A stretch of DNA of 64,000 nt from Streptomyces fumanus (GTDB lineage: Bacteria; Actinomycetota; Actinomycetes; Streptomycetales; Streptomycetaceae), in the NCBI RefSeq assembly GCF_014655295.1, contig NZ_BNBI01000004.1:62001-126000 (forward strand), in the 5' to 3' direction. A model generated the notes under the pieces. It searched no databases. It saw nothing but the letters and a program-made list of their open reading frames with translations, and was not told the origin of the DNA. How positions within the stretch are numbered: position 1 is the stretch's first letter; each line of letters begins with the position of its first letter. Positions 52,031 to 59,821 of the stretch are shown one piece after another. A program made the position numbers and the translations under genes.

Positions 52031-52078
52031 CGCGTCTCCGCGTCTCCGCGTCTCCGCGTCTCCGCGTCTTCGCGTCTT
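52031..52078. repeat. 8-bp microsatellite, six tandem copies, at the XRE-cupin 5' end
   Basis: Four copies of CGCGTCTC followed by two of CGCGTCTT, perfectly phased from 52031 to 52078. It starts 15 bases upstream of the XRE-cupin start and lies in its 5' leader. Eight is not a multiple of three, so copy changes would shift any upstream frame and alter spacing. Confidence 0.95.
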
Positions 52079-52107
52079 CGCACAATGGTCACCACACTGC
52101 ACCGCGC

Positions 52108-52164
52108 GGTCGTTCGGTTGACGTCTTCCGGTCGATGCGTTGTACGGTGTGGTCGTTCCGTTGA
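52108..52164. promoter_or_regulatory. Direct-repeat operator pair around the EamA promoter
   Basis: GGTCGTTCGGTTGA at 52108-52121 and GGTCGTTCCGTTGA at 52151-52164, 43 bases apart, one mismatch in 14. TTGACG at 52118-52123 is a candidate -35 for the EamA gene. The divergent XRE-cupin regulator is the likely binder. Confidence 0.6.
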
Positions 52165-52181
52165 TAGTAAGGGATGTCCCC

Positions 52182-53018
52182 GTGATCGCTCTGCTGCTGG
52201 CCCTGGGCAGCTCCCTGGCCTACGGCTGCGCCGACTTCCTCGGCGGTCTGGGTGCCCGCAGGGCCCATGTCCTGCGGACCGTCATGGTCGCCGCCCCGGC
52301 CTCGCTCACCGTGGAGCTGCTGCTGTGGCCCTTCCTCGGCGCCTCCTTCGCCCCCGCCACGCTCGGCTGGGGCGCGGCCTCGGGAGTCGCGTCGGCCGCC
52401 GCGTTCGCCCTGCTCTACCGCACGCTCGCGATCGGCCCGATGAACGTCCTCTCCCCGGTCACCGCGCTCGTCTCGGCGATGCTGCCGGTCGCCGTCGGGC
52501 TGCTGCAGGGCGAGCACCTGGGCCCGGCCGGGACGATCGGCCTGCCGCTGGCGCTGGCCGCCGTGGTGCTGGTCAGCGCCGGACACGGCAGCGGCGGCGC
52601 CCGTCCGTCGCGCACGGCGCTGCTGCTGGCCCTCGGCGCCGGGGCCGCCATCGCCCTGCAACTGGTCTGCCTGCACCAGGCGCCCGCCGACAGCGGCGTC
52701 GGCCCGCTGATCACAGGTCGTGCCGTCTCCTCGGCGGTCACGCTGGCCGCGGCCGGCCTGCTGTACCGCAGGCTGGGGGCGGAGCGGCCCGCGTACGCGA
52801 TGTCGGCGGCGGCCGGTGTGCTGGACTCGGTGGCCAACCTGCTGTTCCTGCTCGCCGCCCGCGGCGGTGACCTGGCGGTCGTCGCCGTGATCACCGCCCT
52901 GTACCCGGCGGGCACCGTCCTGCTCGCCCGCGGTGTCCTCGCCGAACGGATCCACCGCGGCCAGCTCCTCGGCCTGGGCACGGCCGCGGTGGCGGTGAGC
53001 CTCCTGGCCCTGGCCTGA
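52182..53018 (+). CDS. EamA/DMT-family transporter
   Basis: 278 residues from GTG 52182, which has AAGGGA seven bases upstream; the frame from 52140 runs through the promoter. Ten hydrophobic segments arranged as two five-helix EamA halves, beginning with ALLLALGSSLAYGCADFLGG and with FALLYRTLAIGPMNVLSPVT at the end of the first half. It moves a small metabolite across the membrane. The divergent XRE-cupin regulator probably controls it. Confidence 0.9.
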   Translation: MIALLLALGSSLAYGCADFLGGLGARRAHVLRTVMVAAPASLTVELLLWPFLGASFAPATLGWGAASGVASAAAFALLYRTLAIGPMNVLSPVTALVSAMLPVAVGLLQGEHLGPAGTIGLPLALAAVVLVSAGHGSGGARPSRTALLLALGAGAAIALQLVCLHQAPADSGVGPLITGRAVSSAVTLAAAGLLYRRLGAERPAYAMSAAAGVLDSVANLLFLLAARGGDLAVVAVITALYPAGTVLLARGVLAERIHRGQLLGLGTAAVAVSLLALA

Positions 53019-53144
53019 TGTGCGCCGACCGCCACCGGCCCCCTCGCCCCGTCCGAATCCCGCCCCCCGCTCCCCGTCCCGGCCGGGCACCCGTCGTCGT
53101 CCCCACGCACTTCACCGCTGTACGGGCGACGTTTCAAGCGGCAG

Positions 53145-54326
53145 GTGAAGGTGGGCCCGGGCCCGCTCGCCCGGGCGGCCGCGATGATGAACGCCGCGAT
53201 CTACGACGCGGAGAGCGCCTACCAGCGGACCTGGCACACCCTGAAGTACGAGCCCTACCTGGAGGCGCCGAAGTACTCGGGAGCGCCGCTGCTGGAGGGA
53301 CCCCAGGAGGAGGAGCGGGTCATCGGGCACACCGCCCGCACCATCCTGGTGCGGCTCTTCCCGGGCCAGCAGACGCTCATCAACACGCGCTTCAAGGAGC
53401 GGTTCGGCCACGAGTGGACCGACTTCGACATCCTGAAGCCGCTGGTGGCCGAGCCGGTCGCCGAGCGGATGTGGAACGCCCGCTACACCGACGGCTCGGG
53501 CGCGGGCGGCTCGTACTCCCCGGAGAACAAGCCCGGTGCCTGGCGGCCCACCGGCAACGCCGGATGCACCTCCGACGGTGACGCCGTCGACCCGAAGTGG
53601 GGACTGGTGACCCCCTTCGCCCTCACCTCCGCCACGCAGTTCCGGCCCGCCACACCGGAGACCTACGGCACGTACGAAGCCCTGGTGGCGAGCCCCGCCT
53701 ACCGGGCCCAGGTGGACGAGGTGCGCAGGCTCGGCTCGGTGAACTCCACCGAACGCACCACCGACCAGACCGCGGCGGCCTGGTTCTGGGCCAATGACGC
53801 GGACGGCACCTACAAGCCTCCGGGACAGATCCTCGACATGACCCGGATCATCGCCAACCAGCGCAACCTCGACGTGTACCCGACCGCGCGGCTGTTCGCG
53901 CTCGTCTCCCTGGCGATGGCGGACGGGGCGATCGCCGAGTGGGACGTGAAGTACCAGACGCCGATCGACCTGTGGCGCCCGGTCTCCGCGGTCCAGGTGG
54001 GCCTGAACGACCCGACCTGGCAGCCGCTGGGCAACACCCCCTGCTTCCCCGCCTGGGCCTCCGGCCACGCCACCTTCGCCGGAGCCTGGGAAGCGGTGCT
54101 GACGGACGTCTTCGAGACCGGCCAGATCCCGTTCACCGCCTCCACCGACGACCCCAAGTCACCGGTGAAGAACCGCACGTTCAGCAGCTTCAAGCAGGCC
54201 GCCGAGGAGGACGCCAACAGCCGCCTCTGGCTCGGGGTGCACTACCGCTGGGACGCCGTGGACGGCCTCCAGCTCGGCCGCAACGTCGGAACGTACGTCG
54301 TCCAGCACGAACTTCAGCCCCTCTGA
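53145..54326 (+). CDS. Vanadium-dependent haloperoxidase/PAP2-like protein, apparently lacking its N-terminus
   Basis: 393 residues from GTG 53145. The vanadate/phosphate-site motifs are Lys and Arg-Pro in KYQTPIDLWRPVSAV, the FPAWASGHATFAGAWEA block with its His, and SRLWLGVHYRWDAVDGLQLG with the second His. Relatives have a signal peptide and about 40 further residues before PGPLARAAAMMNAAIYDAE; here that segment is at the very start, and no signal peptide is seen upstream. Either the gene is truncated and the product stays inside the cell, or it begins at an unseen start. It may oxidise halide or act as an acid phosphatase. Confidence 0.78.
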   Translation: MKVGPGPLARAAAMMNAAIYDAESAYQRTWHTLKYEPYLEAPKYSGAPLLEGPQEEERVIGHTARTILVRLFPGQQTLINTRFKERFGHEWTDFDILKPLVAEPVAERMWNARYTDGSGAGGSYSPENKPGAWRPTGNAGCTSDGDAVDPKWGLVTPFALTSATQFRPATPETYGTYEALVASPAYRAQVDEVRRLGSVNSTERTTDQTAAAWFWANDADGTYKPPGQILDMTRIIANQRNLDVYPTARLFALVSLAMADGAIAEWDVKYQTPIDLWRPVSAVQVGLNDPTWQPLGNTPCFPAWASGHATFAGAWEAVLTDVFETGQIPFTASTDDPKSPVKNRTFSSFKQAAEEDANSRLWLGVHYRWDAVDGLQLGRNVGTYVVQHELQPL

Positions 54327-54410
54327 GCGCACCCGGCAGACCGGTCCGGGTCGGGCCCCGGTCCGGGCGCGAGCCCGTCGGGGCCCTCTCCCGTCGGCGT
54401 CGGGGCGGGG

Positions 54411-55286
54411 TCAGGTGCGGCGGGCGGCCCAGACGGTGCGTTCGGTGCGGACCGTCAGGTCGTCGCGGCGCAGGATGCCGTGCGGGCCGTCGGGGTCCAG
54501 GAGCCGGTCGAGCGCGGTGAGGTCCTCGGGGGAGAGCGCGTCGGCGACGGCACCGCCAAGGCGCCCCAGGACACCGAGGGCGTAACGGCCGATCACCGCG
54601 TCGCGGGAGCCCTCGACGCGTACGGCGACGGTGCGTTCGCCCTCGACCGTGAAACCGGCGGCGGTCAGCATCGGGCCCCAGTCGGCGCCCCGGTGCGGCA
54701 GATGCCCGGCCTGCAGGCGGTCGGCCGCGGAGTGCAGGCGCTCCTCCAGACCCGGCCGGTCCTCGGGGGCGTCCTCGGGCAGGAAGCGGGGGTGGCCGGC
54801 CAGCTCGACGACGGCGAACAGGCCACCGGGCGCCAGCGCGTCGTGGACGGCGCGCAGGGCGAGGTCGGGGCGGGCCATGTGGTGCATGGACGCCGACGCC
54901 CACACCAGGTCCGGTGAGCCGAGGTCGGGCCAGGCGGTGTCGTCGAGGTCGGCCTGCACGGTGCGTACGCGCTCCGCCAGACCGCGGGCACATGCCTTGG
55001 CGCGCAGGTGCTGGAGGTGTCCGGCGGAGGCGTCGACGGCGGTGACATGCGCGTCGGGGAACCGGTCCAGCAGGGCGAAGGTGCCGGTGCCCGTGCCGCA
55101 GCCCAGGTCCGTGATCCGGCGCGGGGCGGTCCGCAGCGGCAGCCACGCGGTGATGGAGGCGATGTGCTCGGCGAGGACCTCGGCGTCCAGGTCGAGGATC
55201 TCGGCCAGGCCGTCCGGGTCGTGGCTGTGGCCGTGGTGGGTGTGGTCCGGGCTGGCGTGCTGGGGGTGCGGCTGGCTTTCAGGCAT
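54411..55286 (-). CDS. SAM-dependent class I methyltransferase with His-rich N-terminus
   Basis: 291 residues. The first 23 residues hold seven histidines (HPQHASPDHTHHGHSHD). The methyltransferase fold starts near residue 55 with motif I ITDLGCGTGTGTFALL, then an acidic VTAVDAS loop, VQADLDDTAWPDLG and MHHMARPDLALRAVHDAL. This is the UbiE/MenG-like Methyltransf_25 pattern. The substrate is unknown. The histidine tract suggests metal binding, and the family of His-rich headed methyltransferases is uncharacterised as far as I know. Confidence 0.9.
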   Translation of the reverse strand: MPESQPHPQHASPDHTHHGHSHDPDGLAEILDLDAEVLAEHIASITAWLPLRTAPRRITDLGCGTGTGTFALLDRFPDAHVTAVDASAGHLQHLRAKACARGLAERVRTVQADLDDTAWPDLGSPDLVWASASMHHMARPDLALRAVHDALAPGGLFAVVELAGHPRFLPEDAPEDRPGLEERLHSAADRLQAGHLPHRGADWGPMLTAAGFTVEGERTVAVRVEGSRDAVIGRYALGVLGRLGGAVADALSPEDLTALDRLLDPDGPHGILRRDDLTVRTERTVWAARRT

Positions 55287-55399
55287 GCCTCCACCGTAAG
55301 CGCGTCATGCGGCAGGGGCATGATGGCTCCCGGAACGCGCAAGGAGATCGGCCTCGGTGTTGCGCGGCGCGCAAGGTCCGCCGTCGCGCCGCCCCGCTG

Positions 55400-55993
55400 T
55401 CAGGCGTCGGCGCCCCGCGTGTCGGCGGCGTCGGCCTCGCGCTGGTGGCCGCGCCGGGCGTCGCGGTCGAAGATGCCGAGGATCTCGCACGGCCCGCCCT
55501 CGGCCCCGATCGCGTGCGGCGTCATCGTGGGGAACTCGGCGGCCTGGTTGGTCTCGACGCGGAAGCGGCGGTGGCCCAGCATGAGGACCGCGGTGCCGGA
55601 CAGGACGACGAGCCATTCGCGGCCCGGGTGGGCGCGCATACGGGCCAGGTTCTCCGGCGGCGGCTCGGTCAAGCGCCGGCGCACCACGCTCATGCCGGGG
55701 TCGCCCTTCACCGGCCAGCGCATCGCGCCGTGGGTGCCGTCGATCATCGGGCTGATGATCACGTCGTCGTCGGCGGTCTCCACGAGCTGATCGAGCGTGG
55801 TGTCCAGGGCGCGGGCGAGCGTGACCAGTTGATCGAGGGCGAGGCGGCGCTGCCCGTTCTCGATCCGGCTCAGTGAGGACTGGCTGAGGTGGGCCCGGGT
55901 GGCCAGTTCCTCGAGGGACCAGCCCTGGGCCACGCGCAGGGCGCGGATCCGCTTGCGTACGAGGCTGTCCAGACCGCCATCTTCTTGCGTCAT
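55400..55993 (-). CDS. XRE-type regulator with cupin domain
   Basis: 197 residues from ATG 55993; ATG 56002 is in frame and adds three. HTH_3 at about 10-68 (LVRKRIRALRVAQGWSLEEL, HLSQSSLSRIENGQRR, LVTLARALDTTLDQLVE). Cupin domain at about 105-180 with RAHPGREWLVVLSGTAVLML and FRVETNQAAEFPTMTPHAIG. It is divergent from a DHA2 exporter and likely represses it. Palindromes overlap its own start codon, which suggests autorepression. Confidence 0.93.
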   Translation of the reverse strand: MTQEDGGLDSLVRKRIRALRVAQGWSLEELATRAHLSQSSLSRIENGQRRLALDQLVTLARALDTTLDQLVETADDDVIISPMIDGTHGAMRWPVKGDPGMSVVRRRLTEPPPENLARMRAHPGREWLVVLSGTAVLMLGHRRFRVETNQAAEFPTMTPHAIGAEGGPCEILGIFDRDARRGHQREADAADTRGADA

Positions 55994-56008
55994 ACGCAAC
56001 ATCGTATG
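55985..56008. promoter_or_regulatory. Overlapping palindromes at the XRE-cupin start codon
   Basis: TTGCGT-CAT-ACGCAA (55985-55999) and CATACG-N6-CGTATG (55991-56008) interlock; the ATG of the regulator (complement of 55991-55993) is the centre of the first. Binding here would block translation start and transcription together. Confidence 0.65.
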
Positions 56009-56161
56009 CCCGGCGTGCAATCGCCGATTAGCGTCGCCACGCGGACGGGCGGTGCCGGCCGGGTTCCGGGTTCCCGGTCCCCGCTCGTTCGGCGAACCGT
56101 TCTCCTCACTCCCGCACCTCGACATATCCCTATGTCCACACATCCGTATGGAGAGACATCC

Positions 56162-57748
56162 ATGAGCACGAACCAGCGCGCTCGAGCCGCCGAAGCCGAA
56201 GGCGGCGGGGACGCACCGGACGCGCGCCGGCTCCGCACCATTCTGATCGCCGTCTCCCTCGCGCTGATGGCCGTCGTCGCCTCGGTGAGCGGGCTGAACG
56301 TCGCGCAGACCCACATGGCCGTGGAGTTCGGCGCCTCGCAGGGCACGGTCCTGTGGATCATCAACGTCTACACCCTGGCCCTGGCCGCGCTGCTGCTGCC
56401 GCTCGGTGCCGTCGGTGACCGCCTGGGCCGCAAGCCCGTGCTCGTCGCCGGGCTGGGTGTCTTCGGTGCCGCCAACGTGGCCGCGGGGGTGGCCCCGACC
56501 GCGGAGGTGATGCTCGCCGCGCGGGTGGCCGGTGGTGTCGGCGCCGCGATGATCATGCCCATCACCCTCGCCGTCATCACCTCCACCTTCCCCGAGGAGC
56601 GACGCGGCAAGGCGATCGGCGTGTGGACCGGGGTCGCCGGAGGCGGCGGCATCCTGGGGATGTTCCTCTCCGCGCTGCTCGTCGACGCCGCCGACTGGCG
56701 CGGGCTGTTCGTGCTGCCGGTGGTGCTGGTCGCGGTGGCCCTGGCCCTGACGCTGAAGTCCGTCCCCGACTCCCGCGAGATACCGGCCCATCGCTTCGAC
56801 GCCGTCGGGGCGCTGGTCTCCGCCGTCGCCGTGGTCGGCCTGATCTTCGTCTTGCAAGAGGGCCCCGAGCGCGGCTGGACGGCCCCCGGGACGCTGACCG
56901 GTCTCGCCGTCGGTGTCGTCGCCGCCGTCGGCTTCGCCGCCTGGGAACTGCGCCGCCGGGACGCCGCCCTGCTGGACGTGCGGCTGTTCCGGGAACGCGG
57001 TCTGGCGGGCGGCTCGGTGACGCTGCTGGTGGTCTTCGGGGTCCAGGCCGGCTTCGGTGTCGTCCTCTTCCCGTTCTTCCAGGCCGTCCTCGGCTGGTCC
57101 GGCCTGCGGTCCACGGCGGCGCTGATGCCCATGGCCGTCATGATGATGGCGGCCTCCGGTGCGGCCCTCAGGCTCGCCGGGCGCACCGGTCCCCGCGCGG
57201 CCATGGCGGCGGGCGTCGCGCTGGCCGGCGTCGGCATGACGCTCATGGCCCTGTTCGTCTCCCTCGACGGCGGCTACCTGTCCATCCTGCCCGGCATGCT
57301 CGCCACGGGCATCGGCATGGGCCTGTCGATGACCCCGTCCACCGAGGCCATCACCGGTTCCCTGCCGCGGGCGAAGCAGGGCGTGGCCTCCGCCCTCAAC
57401 GACGTGACCCGCGAGCTGGGCACCGCGCTCGGCGTCGCCCTGCTCGGCGCGCTGGTGGCCGGCGGCTACCGCGACGCCGTCGACGACCGGCTGCGCGGCA
57501 TCCCCGAGGGGCCCGCGGACACCGCCCGGGAGGGGGTCGCCAACGCCGTCGAGGCGGCGGGCGGCGCCGGACCGTACGCGGGGGACCTGCTCCACGCCGC
57601 CCGGCAGTCCTTCGTCGACGGATGGCGGCAGGGCATGTGGGCGGGCGTCGCCGTCATGGCCGCCCTGCTGGTCTACGTGGTCTTCCGCGGGCCCGGCGGC
57701 GGGCTCCGGGCGGGTGCGGACGGGGCACCGGACGGCACCCCCGGCTAG
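56162..57748 (+). CDS. DHA2-family (EmrB/QacA type) MFS exporter
   Basis: 528 residues from ATG 56162, which has GGAGAG seven bases upstream; an in-frame ATG at 56132 is less well placed. Fourteen hydrophobic segments; motif A GAVGDRLGRKPVLVAG after helix 2 and motif C-like GVAGGGGILGMFLSA at helix 5. Divergent from the XRE-cupin regulator, its likely repressor. Its TAG stop shares a CTAG with the stop of the convergent MFS gene. Confidence 0.93.
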   Translation: MSTNQRARAAEAEGGGDAPDARRLRTILIAVSLALMAVVASVSGLNVAQTHMAVEFGASQGTVLWIINVYTLALAALLLPLGAVGDRLGRKPVLVAGLGVFGAANVAAGVAPTAEVMLAARVAGGVGAAMIMPITLAVITSTFPEERRGKAIGVWTGVAGGGGILGMFLSALLVDAADWRGLFVLPVVLVAVALALTLKSVPDSREIPAHRFDAVGALVSAVAVVGLIFVLQEGPERGWTAPGTLTGLAVGVVAAVGFAAWELRRRDAALLDVRLFRERGLAGGSVTLLVVFGVQAGFGVVLFPFFQAVLGWSGLRSTAALMPMAVMMMAASGAALRLAGRTGPRAAMAAGVALAGVGMTLMALFVSLDGGYLSILPGMLATGIGMGLSMTPSTEAITGSLPRAKQGVASALNDVTRELGTALGVALLGALVAGGYRDAVDDRLRGIPEGPADTAREGVANAVEAAGGAGPYAGDLLHAARQSFVDGWRQGMWAGVAVMAALLVYVVFRGPGGGLRAGADGAPDGTPG

Positions 57749-58923
57749 GGAGTGACGCCCGGCCGCCTTCCCCGGCGAAGCGCGGACGGAGGCGGAACGG
57801 CGGGCTCGGGCAGCGTCCGGAAGAGCAGGCCGGCCAGTACGGGCAGCAGGATCAGCGGGGTCAGGGCCGTCTGCAGTGACGTGCGGTCGGCCAGCACGCC
57901 GATGGCCGGGGCGAGCAGGCCGCCGACGCTCACGGTGAGGCCGAGCGTGATACCGCCGGCGGTGCCCGGTCGGGAGGGCAAGTAGTCCTGGCCCAGGGTG
58001 ACTTGGAGGGAGAAGGGGACGTACAGCCCGATCGAGGTCAGGGCGGTGAACAGGTAGCAGGCGGGGCCCGGGACGAGGACCAGACCGGCGAGCGATCCGG
58101 CCGTCAGCAGGTACGACCAGGAGCAGACCCGCACCCGGTCCCACCGGTCGGCCAGCACACCGCCCAGCACGCTGCCCACCGCACCTCCCAGGTAGAGCAG
58201 GAACAGCACGGCGGTGCCGGCCCCGCCGGAGCCCGTGCGCTCGGTGGCGTACAGCGCGAGGAAGGTACCCAGGCCGGTGAAGACGACCGAGCGGCACACC
58301 ACGGCCAGGGAGAGCCGTACGAACGACGCGGTGTCGTCCCGGGCCGGCCCGGGGGGCGCGGCCGTGCCGGACGGCCGGGTCTGCCGTGCGCGCAGCACGG
58401 GCAGGCAGAGCGCGGCGCCCACCACGGCCGGCAGCAGGAGCAGTGGTGAGCGGCGCAGCCCGCCGGCGGCGGCCAGGGCGGCGACCGCGAGCGGGGCCAG
58501 CGCGAACCCCAGGTTGCCGCCGAGCGCGAACCACCCCATCGCGCGGTGGCCGCCGCCGGCGGCGAGCCGGGCCACCCGCGCGGACTCCGGGTGGTACGCC
58601 GCCACCCCGAGCCCGGAGACGGCGACCACCGCGAGTGTGACGGCGTAGGAGTCGCTCACCCCGCTCAGCGCGACGCCCAGGCCCGCGAGCAGGGTGCTGA
58701 CCGGGAGCAGCCAGGGTCTGGCCCGGCGGTCGCCGAGCACGCCGAACAGCGGCTGGGCCAGCGAGGACAGCGACGAGGCCGCGAGCACGACCCCCGAGGC
58801 GGCCGCGTAACCGTAGGCGCGCTCGGTGACGAGCAGGGGCACGAGCGCGGCGACGGACCCCTGGTAGAGGTCGACACAGCCGTGCCCGACGGACAGCAAG
58901 GTGATGGGGTGGGTTCTGCGCAC
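57745..58923 (-). CDS. MFS transporter (fosmidomycin-resistance-like)
   Basis: GTG 58923 gives MRRTHPITLLSVGHGCVDLY, matching relatives; 392 residues. Twelve hydrophobic segments, with FGVLGDRRARPWLLP after helix 2 and VLADRWDRVRVCSWSYLL at mid-protein. It resembles Fsr-like exporters. Divergent from an AraC-cupin regulator 54 bases away, its probable controller. It overlaps the convergent DHA2 gene by four bases. Confidence 0.9.
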   Translation of the reverse strand: MRRTHPITLLSVGHGCVDLYQGSVAALVPLLVTERAYGYAAASGVVLAASSLSSLAQPLFGVLGDRRARPWLLPVSTLLAGLGVALSGVSDSYAVTLAVVAVSGLGVAAYHPESARVARLAAGGGHRAMGWFALGGNLGFALAPLAVAALAAAGGLRRSPLLLLPAVVGAALCLPVLRARQTRPSGTAAPPGPARDDTASFVRLSLAVVCRSVVFTGLGTFLALYATERTGSGGAGTAVLFLLYLGGAVGSVLGGVLADRWDRVRVCSWSYLLTAGSLAGLVLVPGPACYLFTALTSIGLYVPFSLQVTLGQDYLPSRPGTAGGITLGLTVSVGGLLAPAIGVLADRTSLQTALTPLILLPVLAGLLFRTLPEPAVPPPSALRRGRRPGVTP

Positions 58924-58977
58924 CCCGTCATCCTGGGCGGCCCCGGGCGTGTCGCGCTTCCGATAAGCTGCCACGCG

Positions 58978-59742
58978 ATGACGGAAGTCCGCCACGCTCC
59001 CGTGGCCCCTACTCGTACCCGGCACTTGCCCCCCGGTGGGGAGATCGACGCGCACCGGCACGACGACCATCAGATCGTCTACGCGGGCCGGGGGGTGCTG
59101 ACCGTCACCACCAGTGCCGGTTCCTGGGTCGCCCCGGCGACGCGCGCCCTCTGGATCCCGGCCGGCACCGTCCACGCCCACCAGGCGCACGGCGACCTCG
59201 ACCTGCACCTGGTGGGGCTGCCCGCGACGGAGAACCCGCTGGGCCTGGAGAGCCCCGCCGTGCTGGCGGTCGGCCCGCTGCTGCGCGAGCTGATCATCGC
59301 TCGCGCCCGCGCCGGGGACGGCGACACCCCGGAGGGAACGCGGCTGCGCGGGGTCCTCCTCGACCAACTGCGGATCTCCGCCCGGCAACAGCCCCTGCAC
59401 CTGCCGATGCCGTCCGATCCGCTGCTGCGTGCGGTCTGCGACCTGCTGCGCGCCGACCCCTCGGACAACCGGACCCTCGCCGAGTGGGGCAGGCTGGTGG
59501 GAGCCAGCGACCGCACGCTCTCCCGGCTGTTCGCCAGGGAGCTGGGGATGACCTTTCCCCAGTGGCGCACCCAGATGCGCCTGCACCGCGCGCTGGTGCT
59601 GCTGGCCGAGCGGACACCGGTGACCCAGGTCGCGAACCGGTGCGGATGGTCCTCCACCAGCGCCTTCATCGACGTGTTCCGCCGCGCCTTCGGCCACACA
59701 CCGGGCACGCACGCGCGGCGACCGGGGCCCCGGCGGCTTTAG
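58978..59742 (+). CDS. AraC-family regulator with cupin sensor
   Basis: 254 residues. N-terminal cupin (HLPPGGEIDAHRHDDHQIVY, LWIPAGTVHAHQAHGDLDLH). The C-terminal HTH pair has LAEWGRLVGASDRTLSRLFA, RELGMTFPQWRTQMRLHRAL and VTQVANRCGWSSTSAFIDVF followed by RRAFGHTPGTH. The layout matches NimR-type (YtfH-like) regulators, which control an adjacent exporter. The divergent MFS gene is the likely target. Confidence 0.93.
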   Translation: MTEVRHAPVAPTRTRHLPPGGEIDAHRHDDHQIVYAGRGVLTVTTSAGSWVAPATRALWIPAGTVHAHQAHGDLDLHLVGLPATENPLGLESPAVLAVGPLLRELIIARARAGDGDTPEGTRLRGVLLDQLRISARQQPLHLPMPSDPLLRAVCDLLRADPSDNRTLAEWGRLVGASDRTLSRLFARELGMTFPQWRTQMRLHRALVLLAERTPVTQVANRCGWSSTSAFIDVFRRAFGHTPGTHARRPGPRRL

Positions 59743-59821
59743 CCCGCCCGTCCTGGGCCCCCGGTGGTCTTGCCCCGCCCGACCGGGTGCCCCGCCCGAC
59801 CGGGGCCCCGGCGGCTTCAGC
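59718..59821. repeat. Repeat cluster between convergent AraC and esterase genes
   Basis: An exact 17-bp tandem copy (TGCCCCGCCCGACCGGG at 59771-59787 and 59788-59804) lies inside a longer duplicated block: CGACCGGGGCCCCGGCGGCT near 59719 and again near 59797. The longer repeat covers the stop region of both genes, so one stop region seems copied from the other. Confidence 0.75.

Noticed and set aside
52031..52078. N-terminal extension of the XRE-cupin protein through the 8-bp repeat
   Set aside because: The frame is open upstream, but the HTH family start and an AAAGAGGTG site fit ATG 52015; the repeat codes for an unlikely Arg/Gly/Asp/Thr run.
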